A DNA stretch of 64,000 nt, from positions 5,605,501-5,669,500 of the forward strand of contig NZ_CP072827.1 of assembly GCF_017916255.1 (NCBI RefSeq). Direction: 5' to 3'. Shown here piece after piece: positions 58,004 through 64,000 of this stretch. The DNA is from Streptomyces mobaraensis NBRC 13819 = DSM 40847. GTDB taxonomy: Bacteria; Actinomycetota; Actinomycetes; Streptomycetales; Streptomycetaceae. Numbering within the stretch: position 1 is the stretch's first letter; every line of letters starts with the position of its first letter. The position numbers and the translations under genes were made by a program. Below the pieces are notes generated by a model. It had not been told where the DNA came from and ran no database searches. It saw nothing but the letters and a program-made list of their open reading frames with translations.

Positions 58004-59071
58004 ATGGACGACAAAGCCGAAAGTGGCGCAAAAGCCAAGGGCAAACGCCTGGACTTGAGCGTCGCCCAGGTGGCGGGCAGTGCGCTGGCCGCGGTGATCG
58101 CCGCCCTGCTCGCCGGCAAGCTCGGTGTCTACGGCACGGTGATCGGCGCCGGAGTCGTGAGCGTGGTCGCCACCACGGGTGGCACGGTCTTCCAGCACCT
58201 GTTCAGACGGACCGGCGAGCAGGTGCGGGACGCCGCGGCGCAGGCCGCGCGGCCCCGGCTGCGGCAGGTCCCGCTGGGCGACGCGGAGCGCGCGGTCGGC
58301 CGGGCGCGCGCCGCCGACGCCTCCGACGCCGCCCCGGGGCACCCGGGCCCGGCGCTGCCGCCCGACCCGGAACGGACCCGGCTGTTCGCGCGGATCGGCA
58401 CGGACGGTGACGAGGACGCGACGCGGATGCTGTCGGAAGCGCACGCCGGTGCGTACCCCGGCGCGTACGACGGTGCGCACCCCGTTCAGGGCTCCGCGGG
58501 GTTTTCCGGGGAGTTCTCGGCCGGCACGACGCACGGCACCCGATGGCGCGGATGGAAGCGGCCGTTTCTGGCCGCCGGCGCGGTCTTCGTCCTCGCGATG
58601 GGCGCGGTGACAGCGGTCGAACTGGTGTCGGGGCAGAGTGCCGACGGCACCAAGGGCGGGACGACGATCATGCGCTCCTTCCAGCAGGACAAGAAGCGGG
58701 ACGAGCCGAAGCACGACGACAAGAGGGGTACCGGCGGCGAGAGCGGCCGGGACGGTTCCCACGGCACCGGCTCCGGGGCCGACGAGGGGACGGACGGGAG
58801 TCAGGACCCGTCCCGTTCGCCGGGCACGGACGGCGGCGCGGGCTCGGACAAGAGCGGGGGAGTGACGCCGTCCCCCGACGCCTCGCGGCCCGCCGGCGGT
58901 ACCGGTGGGCAGACCCCGGACCCGGGCACGTCCCCCTCGGGCGGCGCCTCGCCGAGCCCGGACCGGACCCCGCAGCCGGGCGGTTCGCCGGACGCCGGCA
59001 AGGGCGGCACGGCCGAGGGCAAGGGCGGCGCGAGTGCGCCGCCGGCCCAGGGGACGGGCACCGGCGCCTGA
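58004..59071 (+). CDS. Membrane protein with Ser/Pro/Gly-rich tail, function unknown
   Basis: A 355-residue protein. A hydrophobic stretch spans residues about 20-58 (VAQVAGSALAAVIAALLAGKLG, VIGAGVVSVVATTGG), a basic region follows, and a second helix is near 183-203 (FLAAGAVFVLAMGAVTAVELV). The last 140 residues are a low-complexity Gly/Ser/Pro/Asp-rich tail, probably outside the membrane. I do not recognise a named family. ATG 58004 has AGAGG 6 nt upstream; GTG 57968 is in frame but lacks this. It ends in a terminator that overlaps its stop codon. Confidence 0.8.
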   Translation: MDDKAESGAKAKGKRLDLSVAQVAGSALAAVIAALLAGKLGVYGTVIGAGVVSVVATTGGTVFQHLFRRTGEQVRDAAAQAARPRLRQVPLGDAERAVGRARAADASDAAPGHPGPALPPDPERTRLFARIGTDGDEDATRMLSEAHAGAYPGAYDGAHPVQGSAGFSGEFSAGTTHGTRWRGWKRPFLAAGAVFVLAMGAVTAVELVSGQSADGTKGGTTIMRSFQQDKKRDEPKHDDKRGTGGESGRDGSHGTGSGADEGTDGSQDPSRSPGTDGGAGSDKSGGVTPSPDASRPAGGTGGQTPDPGTSPSGGASPSPDRTPQPGGSPDAGKGGTAEGKGGASAPPAQGTGTGA

Positions 59072-59082
59072 GCCGGTGCCCG
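59055..59082. terminator. Terminator across the stop codon
   Basis: CGGGCACCGGC/GCCGGTGCCCG, an 11-bp perfect stem; the 6-nt loop contains the TGA stop at 59069-59071. Confidence 0.8.
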
Positions 59083-59092
59083 ACGCGGTGGT

Positions 59093-60433
59093 TCAGTCTC
59101 CGAGCACCCGCCGCAGATACGGGTTGCCGAACACCCGGTCGGGGTCCAGCCGGTCGCGCACGGCCGTGAAGTCGGCGAACCGGGGGTAGACCCCGGCCAG
59201 GTAGGAGGCGTCCCGGCCGTGCAGCTTCCCCCAGTGCGGCCGGCCGCCGTGGGCGATCATGATCTCTTCCGCCGCCGAGAAGTACGCCCGGTACGGCGCG
59301 CCCCGGTACATGTGCACCGCGAGGTAGGCGGTGTCGCGGCCGGAGGCGGTCGACAGCCAGACGTCGTCGGCGGGCGCGGTCCGGACCTCGACGGGGAAGG
59401 CGACCCGCAGCCGCCGCCGCTCGATCACCGCCTTCAGCTCGCGCAGCGCCGGGACGGCGGCCTCGCGCGGCAGCGCGTACTCCATCTCCACGAAGCGGAC
59501 CCGCCGGGGGCTGGTGAAGACCCGGTAGGGGATGTCCGTGTACGTCCGCGCGGACAGGGCGCGGCCGGTGACGCGCGCGATGGAGGGCACCGCCGCGGGC
59601 ACGGCCCGGCCCACCGCGCACACCGCGCCGAACAGTCCGTTCGACAGCAACTCGTCGTCCACCCAGGCGCCGAGGCGGCCGAGCGGTGCGGCGGGACCCT
59701 GACTGCGGTTGTTGCGCTTGGTGGTGCAGTGTTCGGTGTGCGGAAACCAGTAGAACTCGAAGTGCTCGTTCTCCGTCGCGAGCCGGTCGAACTCGGAAGT
59801 GACCTGTCCGAAGGGCATCGGTTCCTCGCACGCGGTGAGCAGGAACTCCGGCTCCACGGCGAAGGTGATCGCGGTGATCACGCCCAGCGCGCCGAGGCCC
59901 ACCCGGGCCGCCGCGAACACCGCGGGGTGCTCGGTCGCGGAGCAGGACAGCACCGAGCCGTCTGCGGTGACCAGTTCCAGGGCCGTGATCTGCGCGGCGA
60001 TCGAGGCCGAGTCGCGGCCGGTGCCATGAGTGCCGGTGCTGACGGCCCCGGAGACCGTCTGCTCCATGATGTCGCCCATGTTCGTCAGCGACAGGCCGCG
60101 CGCGGACAGCGCCCGGTTCAGATCGGCGAGCCGGATGCCGGCCCCCACGGTCACCGTGCCGGCCGCGCGGTCGACGGACCGTATCCCGGCCAGCCGGTGC
60201 GGGCGGATCAGTATTCCGTCCGTCGCTGCCGCTGCCGTGAAGGAGTGGCCCGAGCCGGCGGCCTTCACCCGCAGCCCGTCCGAGGCGGCGGACGCCACCG
60301 CCCGGGCCAGGTCCGGAACCGTCTCCGGAGTGATCGTCCGGAGCGGGAAGGCGGTGACGTTCCCCGCCCAGTTACGCCACGCGCTCGTCCTCGCCGACGC
60401 CGTGGTTCGTGCCCTTGCTGGTGTCTCCGTCAT
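59093..60433 (-). CDS. FAD-linked D-arabinono-1,4-lactone/aldonolactone oxidase family protein
   Basis: A 446-residue flavoprotein of the vanillyl-alcohol oxidase superfamily. The N-terminal FAD domain has VKAAGSGHSFT (the His is the usual covalent-FAD residue) and TGTHGTGRD; the C-terminal domain has the ALO hallmark HWGKLH near residue 403. It oxidises an aldonolactone to the corresponding ascorbate-type product; the true substrate in Streptomyces is uncertain. ATG 60433. It is encoded downstream of an MFS gene on the same strand with a 62-bp overlap, so the two are probably co-transcribed. Confidence 0.88.
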   Translation of the reverse strand: MTETPARARTTASARTSAWRNWAGNVTAFPLRTITPETVPDLARAVASAASDGLRVKAAGSGHSFTAAAATDGILIRPHRLAGIRSVDRAAGTVTVGAGIRLADLNRALSARGLSLTNMGDIMEQTVSGAVSTGTHGTGRDSASIAAQITALELVTADGSVLSCSATEHPAVFAAARVGLGALGVITAITFAVEPEFLLTACEEPMPFGQVTSEFDRLATENEHFEFYWFPHTEHCTTKRNNRSQGPAAPLGRLGAWVDDELLSNGLFGAVCAVGRAVPAAVPSIARVTGRALSARTYTDIPYRVFTSPRRVRFVEMEYALPREAAVPALRELKAVIERRRLRVAFPVEVRTAPADDVWLSTASGRDTAYLAVHMYRGAPYRAYFSAAEEIMIAHGGRPHWGKLHGRDASYLAGVYPRFADFTAVRDRLDPDRVFGNPYLRRVLGD

Positions 60434-61676
60434 ATGCGCCAGACCCTCCCCTAGGCCGCGGGACGGACGTCCCGGTCCGCCGGGACACCCGCTCCCGCGC
60501 CGACCGCAGCCGGCGGTACCCGAGGAACGCCCCGACGGCCGCCAGCGCTCCCGCCACACCGGGCACCGCGTACCCGGTGCCGGCGCCCGAGGCGTCCACC
60601 ACCGCTCCGGCGAGGGACGAGCCGAGCGCCGCCCCGACGGCCATCCCGGTGCTCGTCCAGGTCATGCCCTCGGTCAGGTTCGCGCGCGGTACGTGCCGCT
60701 CGACCAGGGCCATGGTGGTGACCATCGTGGGTGCGATGGCCAGGCCCGCGAAGAAGAGCGCGACGGTCAGGGACGGCAGGTTCCCGACCAGTTGGAGGGG
60801 GATCATACTCACGGCCATCACACAGACCCCGACGAGCCAGCGGCGGGCGGGTTCGCCCTTGGGGCGCAGCAGGCCGAACACCGTGCCCGCGATGCAGGAG
60901 CCGAGCGCCCACACGGCCAGGACCACGCTGGACAGCGCCTTGTGACCCAGCTCCTCGGCGAACGCGACGGTCACGACCTCGATGGAGCCGAAGAGGGCGC
61001 CCAGCGCCACCGACGTCCCCACGAGGACCCGCAGCCCGCCCGAGCGCAGGGCGGAGCCGCCCCCGCCGTGCGCGGTCCCGTGCGGCGGCGGCTCGGTGGC
61101 GCGCTGGGCGGTCAGCCAGAAGACGCCGAGCAGCAGGAAGACCCCCGCCAGCAGCGGCCCGGCCTCCGGGAACCAGCCGGTCGACAGGCCGATGGCGAGC
61201 ACCGGGCCGGCGATGAACACCAGCTCGTCGATCACGGACTCGGCGGAGTAGGCGGTGTGCAGGTGATGGGGGGAGTCGCGGTAGAGGGCCGCCCAGCGGG
61301 CCCGCACCATCGCGCCCACGCTCGGCACCGCGCCCACTCCGAGCACCAGGACGAAGAGGGTCCAGTGCGGCCACCGCAGCCGCGCCCCCAGCAGCAGGCA
61401 GGCCGTCGCGGCCACCGAGAAGAGAGTGGCCGGCCGCAGCACGCGCCGCTGCCCGTACCGGTCGACCAGGCGCGAGACCTGCGGTCCCATCGCCGCGGTG
61501 GCCAGCGCGAGGGCCGCGGAGAGCGCCCCCGCCAGTCCGTACTCCCCGGTGATCTCCGAGGTCATCGTGACGATGCCGATGCCCATCATCGACAGCGGCA
61601 TCCGGGCGAGGAGCCCGGCCGCGGAGAAGGACCTGGCGCCGGGAGCGGCGAAGATCGCGCGATACGGACTGGACAA
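60372..61676 (-). CDS. MFS transporter
   Basis: A 434-residue major facilitator protein with about 12 transmembrane helices. MFS signature-like segments are [16 protein letters not shown] (loop 2-3, the canonical RhaD-x-GRR type) and a symmetric loop 8-9 [15 protein letters not shown]. The substrate is unknown, possibly a sugar-like compound or drug. The frame is open to ATG 61748, but TTG 61676 ([13 protein letters not shown]) is preferred because it matches the usual N-terminus; confidence in the start is moderate. It overlaps the oxidase gene by 62 bp. Confidence 0.85.
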   Translation of the reverse strand: MSSPYRAIFAAPGARSFSAAGLLARMPLSMMGIGIVTMTSEITGEYGLAGALSAALALATAAMGPQVSRLVDRYGQRRVLRPATLFSVAATACLLLGARLRWPHWTLFVLVLGVGAVPSVGAMVRARWAALYRDSPHHLHTAYSAESVIDELVFIAGPVLAIGLSTGWFPEAGPLLAGVFLLLGVFWLTAQRATEPPPHGTAHGGGGSALRSGGLRVLVGTSVALGALFGSIEVVTVAFAEELGHKALSSVVLAVWALGSCIAGTVFGLLRPKGEPARRWLVGVCVMAVSMIPLQLVGNLPSLTVALFFAGLAIAPTMVTTMALVERHVPRANLTEGMTWTSTGMAVGAALGSSLAGAVVDASGAGTGYAVPGVAGALAAVGAFLGYRRLRSARERVSRRTGTSVPRPRGGSGAYDGDTSKGTNHGVGEDERVA

Positions 61677-61857
61677 GCCGGCTCCGCCCTGAGGAAGAGG
61701 AACGAGGGGTTCGTGACGAGGGTGCCGCAAGGGTCTTCGTTGGCCCATACAGGTTACGGGTGAACCTGTGTTCGCCGCGCGATATTTCCCGCCTTCCCCG
61801 GACGCCTCGGCGCACCGGCCTGCCGTGCCGGGTGACGCGGCTGTCAGTGGGGGGTGG

Positions 61858-61863
61858 CAGGAT
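61858..61863 (+). promoter_or_regulatory. -10 element for leaderless ferrochelatase gene
   Basis: CAGGAT ends 7 nt before ATG 61871; no Shine-Dalgarno is present. Confidence 0.55.
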
Positions 61864-61870
61864 CGTAGCC

Positions 61871-62998
61871 ATGTCGGATCAGCCAGCCCACGCCCCGTAC
61901 GACGCCCTGCTGTTGCTCTCCTTCGGCGGCCCCGAGGGCCCGGACGACGTCGTCCCGTTCCTGGAGAACGTGACGCGAGGCCGGGGCATCCCCCGCGAGC
62001 GGCTCAAGGAGGTCGGGCAGCACTACTTCCTGTTCGGCGGCGTCAGCCCCATCAACGACCAGAACCGCGAGCTGCTGCGCGCCCTGCGCGAGGAGTTCGC
62101 GGCGAGCGGCGTCGACCTGCCGGTGTACTGGGGCAACCGCAACTGGGCGCCCTACCTGACCGACACCCTCCGCGAGCTGGTCCGCGACGGCCGGCGCCGG
62201 GTGCTCACCCTCGCCACCAGCGCGTACGCCTCCTACTCCGGCTGCCGCCAGTACCGGGAGAACCTGGCCGACGCGCTGGCCGCCCTGGAGGCCGAGGGGC
62301 TGCCCGTGCCGCGCGTCGACAAGCTGCGGCACTACTTCAACCACCCCGGCTTCGTCCGCCCCATGATCGACGCCACCCTCGCGGCCCTCGCGGAGCTGCC
62401 CGAGGCCGTACGGGCCGGAGCGCACCTCGCCTTCACCACCCACTCCATCCCCACGGCCGCCGCCGACACCTCCGGCCCCGCCGAGCACCACGGCGACGGC
62501 GGCGCCTACGTCGCCCAGCACCTCGACGTGGCCCGCGCCATCGCCGACGCCGTGCGCGAGGAGACCGGGACCGACCGGCCCTGGCGGCTGGTCTACCAGT
62601 CCCGCAGCGGCGCCCCGCACATCCCGTGGCTGGAACCCGACATCTGCGATCACCTGGAGGCGGTGCACGCCGACGGCGCCCCCGCCGTCGTGATGGTCCC
62701 CATCGGCTTCGTCTCCGACCACATGGAGGTCAAGTACGACCTCGACACCGAGGCCAAGGCCAAGGCCGTCGAGCTGGGGCTGCCCGTCGCCCGCGCGGCG
62801 ACCGTGGGCGCCGACCCGCGCTTCGCCGCCGCCGTCCGCGAGCTGGTCCTGGAGCGGGCCGCCGCGGAGCGCGGCGAGCGGCCCGAGCGCTGCGCGCTGG
62901 GCGCCCTGGGCCCCTCGCACGACCTCTGCCCCGTCGGCTGCTGCCCGGCCCGGGCGCCGCGCCCCGCCGCCGCGGGCGCGGACAGCCCCTGGGCGTGA
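61871..62998 (+). CDS. hemH: Ferrochelatase (actinobacterial, probably coproporphyrin type)
   Basis: A 375-residue ferrochelatase, which inserts Fe2+ into a porphyrin. It starts with [18 protein letters not shown]. The catalytic His is His191 in AFTTHSIP and a Glu in [16 protein letters not shown] completes the metal site. Cys125 (YSGCRQY) and the C-terminal cluster Cys341, Cys353, Cys357, Cys358 ([18 protein letters not shown]) are the [2Fe-2S] ligands found in actinobacterial enzymes, which act in the coproporphyrin-dependent heme route. ATG 61871 has a -10 7 nt upstream. It is divergent from the MFS gene. Confidence 0.95.
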   Translation: MSDQPAHAPYDALLLLSFGGPEGPDDVVPFLENVTRGRGIPRERLKEVGQHYFLFGGVSPINDQNRELLRALREEFAASGVDLPVYWGNRNWAPYLTDTLRELVRDGRRRVLTLATSAYASYSGCRQYRENLADALAALEAEGLPVPRVDKLRHYFNHPGFVRPMIDATLAALAELPEAVRAGAHLAFTTHSIPTAAADTSGPAEHHGDGGAYVAQHLDVARAIADAVREETGTDRPWRLVYQSRSGAPHIPWLEPDICDHLEAVHADGAPAVVMVPIGFVSDHMEVKYDLDTEAKAKAVELGLPVARAATVGADPRFAAAVRELVLERAAAERGERPERCALGALGPSHDLCPVGCCPARAPRPAAAGADSPWA

Positions 62999-63035
62999 CC
63001 CCGCCGACACGTCCCCTACCAGGCAAGGAGCCCCT

Positions 63036-63845
63036 GTGAACGCCCCCACCGACGCCCTCAAGGCCGAACTGCTGTCCGTGGCCGTGGAGGCCGCCGAGCG
63101 GGCCGGCGCGCTGCTGAGGGACGGCCGCCCCGCCGACCTCGGGGTGGCCGCCACCAAGACCAGCCCCATCGACGTCGTCACCGAGATGGACCTCGCCTCC
63201 GAGAAGCTGATCACCGGCTTCCTCGCCGAACACCGGCCCGACGACGGCGTGCTGGGCGAGGAGGGCGCCAGCACCCCCGGCACCAGCGGGGTGCGCTGGG
63301 TGGTCGACCCCCTCGACGGCACGGTCAACTACCTCTACGGACTGCCGTCCTGGTCGGTCTCCATAGCCGCCGAGTACGCCGGCGAGACGGTTGTCGGCGT
63401 GGTGGCCGCGCCCCTGCGCGGCGAGACCTACCGGGCCGTCCTCGGCGAGGGCGCCTGGCTCGGTGACCGCCGGCTCTGCGTCCGCCCCGCGCCCGCCTTC
63501 GAGCAGGCCCTCCTCGGCACCGGCTTCGGCTACCTCGCCGCCCGCCGCACCGCCCAGGCCGAGGTGGTCCGCCGGCTGCTGCCCGAGGTCCGGGACATCC
63601 GGCGCGGCGGCTCCGCCGCCATCGACCTCTGCGACGTCGCCTGCGGCCGGCTCGACGGCTACTACGAGCGCGGGCTCAACCCCTGGGACCTCGCGGCCGG
63701 CGACCTCGTCGCCCGCGAGGCGGGGGCGCTCACCGGCGGCCGCCCCGGCGCGCCCGCGTCCGGCGAGCTCGCCGTCGCCGCCCCGCCCGGCTTCTTCGAG
63801 CCCCTCCAGGCCCGCCTGGAGGAACTGGGCGCCTGGCACGACTGA
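63036..63845 (+). CDS. Inositol monophosphatase family protein
   Basis: A 269-residue Mg2+-dependent phosphatase of the inositol monophosphatase superfamily. Metal-site motifs are LGEEGA (about 75), VVDPLDGTVNY (about 90-100) and NPWDLAAGDLVAREAG (about 217-232). Substrates may be inositol-1-phosphate, histidinol-phosphate or fructose-1,6-bisphosphate; the family cannot be split further here. GTG 63036 has AGGCAAGGAG upstream. It follows hemH by 37 nt and could be in the same transcript. Confidence 0.92.
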   Translation: MNAPTDALKAELLSVAVEAAERAGALLRDGRPADLGVAATKTSPIDVVTEMDLASEKLITGFLAEHRPDDGVLGEEGASTPGTSGVRWVVDPLDGTVNYLYGLPSWSVSIAAEYAGETVVGVVAAPLRGETYRAVLGEGAWLGDRRLCVRPAPAFEQALLGTGFGYLAARRTAQAEVVRRLLPEVRDIRRGGSAAIDLCDVACGRLDGYYERGLNPWDLAAGDLVAREAGALTGGRPGAPASGELAVAAPPGFFEPLQARLEELGAWHD

Positions 63846-63870
63846 GCCCGGCACCCCACGGCGCACACGG

Positions 63871-63907
63871 CGGAGCGCCCCGGCGCACGAGGCACCGGGG
63901 CGCTCCG
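63871..63907. terminator. Terminator after the monophosphatase
   Basis: CGGAGCGCCCCGG/CCGGGGCGCTCCG, a 13-bp perfect stem with an 11-nt loop. It also ends the leftward gene that begins beyond the window. Confidence 0.85.
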
Positions 63908-63937
63908 GCCGCTTGCGCGGCGGTCGGCGGTCAAGGG

Positions 63938-64000
63938 TCAGGCGGCGCTGACCTCGACGCCGTGCTCCGCCGCGAGGCGGTGCAGGTCCTCCAGCTCCGC
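63938..64000 (-). CDS. 3' end of a gene running off the window
   Basis: A minus-strand frame ends at a TGA (63938-63940) and shows only 20 residues, AELEDLHRLAAEHGVEVSAA. It has acceptable codon bias and lies next to a strong terminator, so a real gene tail is likely. Too little is visible to name it. Confidence 0.55.
   Translation of the reverse strand, partial: AELEDLHRLAAEHGVEVSAA

Overview
The window is a stretch of high-GC actinobacterial core chromosome, almost certainly Streptomyces. The main evidence is a recognisable order of genes known from Streptomyces: lexA, nrdR-nrdJ, whiH next to hrdB, parE, parC, an SlPat-type protein acetyltransferase, sepH and a ferrochelatase with actinobacterial Fe-S cysteines. 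A sigma-WhiG-type promoter, a DmdR-type iron box and a c-di-AMP (ydaO-type) riboswitch of the form seen in this genus support it. I see no insertion sequence, prophage, CRISPR array, tRNA or rRNA. Gene identities rest on motifs and remembered family features, not on database searches.

Layout. 1-9.2 kb: the 3' part of an NIS siderophore synthetase, a DinG-type helicase, the SOS repressor lexA with its operator, and the nrdR-nrdJ operon for B12-dependent dNTP synthesis. 9.3-13.3 kb: a small membrane protein with a DesK/NarL-type two-component pair, a YdbC-like protein, and a TetR regulator divergent from an ABC-F protein. 13.3-18.9 kb: small enzymes, many with promoters placed for leaderless transcription (histidine phosphatase, ADP-ribosylglycohydrolase, RNase HII), a degenerate 21-23 bp tandem repeat, and a helicase-tail-like protein. 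19-25.9 kb: a RecQ helicase fused to a phosphoribosyltransferase, divergent from a DUF4192 gene with two DnaA boxes between them, then a debranching-enzyme-like protein and a NUDIX (NrtR-type) protein. 26-35 kb: an ABC transporter fusion, whiH, hrdB, a secreted trypsin-like protease, a zinc-ribbon protein and parE.

35-43.4 kb: a DUF1453 membrane protein with a second two-component pair, an orphan CitB-type response regulator, an iron-box-controlled sucrase/ferredoxin-like gene, a CobW-type GTPase and parC. 43.4-48.9 kb: paired M16 peptidases (one active, one lacking the metal site), a riboswitch-controlled M23 peptidase, a GntR regulator and ptsH (HPr). 49-56.4 kb: the GNAT/CoA-ligase-like acetyltransferase, a DUF5998-phosphodiesterase-thymidine kinase group, a glyoxalase-like protein and a rhodanese. 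56.6-64 kb: sepH, a membrane protein, a lactone oxidase and MFS transporter, ferrochelatase, an inositol-monophosphatase-like enzyme, and the tail of one more gene.

Recurring themes are DNA replication, repair and segregation (dinG, lexA, nrdJ, rnhB, recQ-like, parE/parC, tdk), sporulation and division (whiH, hrdB, sepH, the wall hydrolase) and iron (siderophore synthetase, iron-box ferredoxin-like gene, ferrochelatase). The most useful new observations are regulatory: a candidate LexA box over the -35 of parE that matches the consensus better than the box of lexA itself, a DnaA-box pair at the recQ-like locus, a tandem-repeat array before rnhB, three 11-bp direct repeats before the CobW gene, and many -10 elements placed 6-8 nt before start codons.
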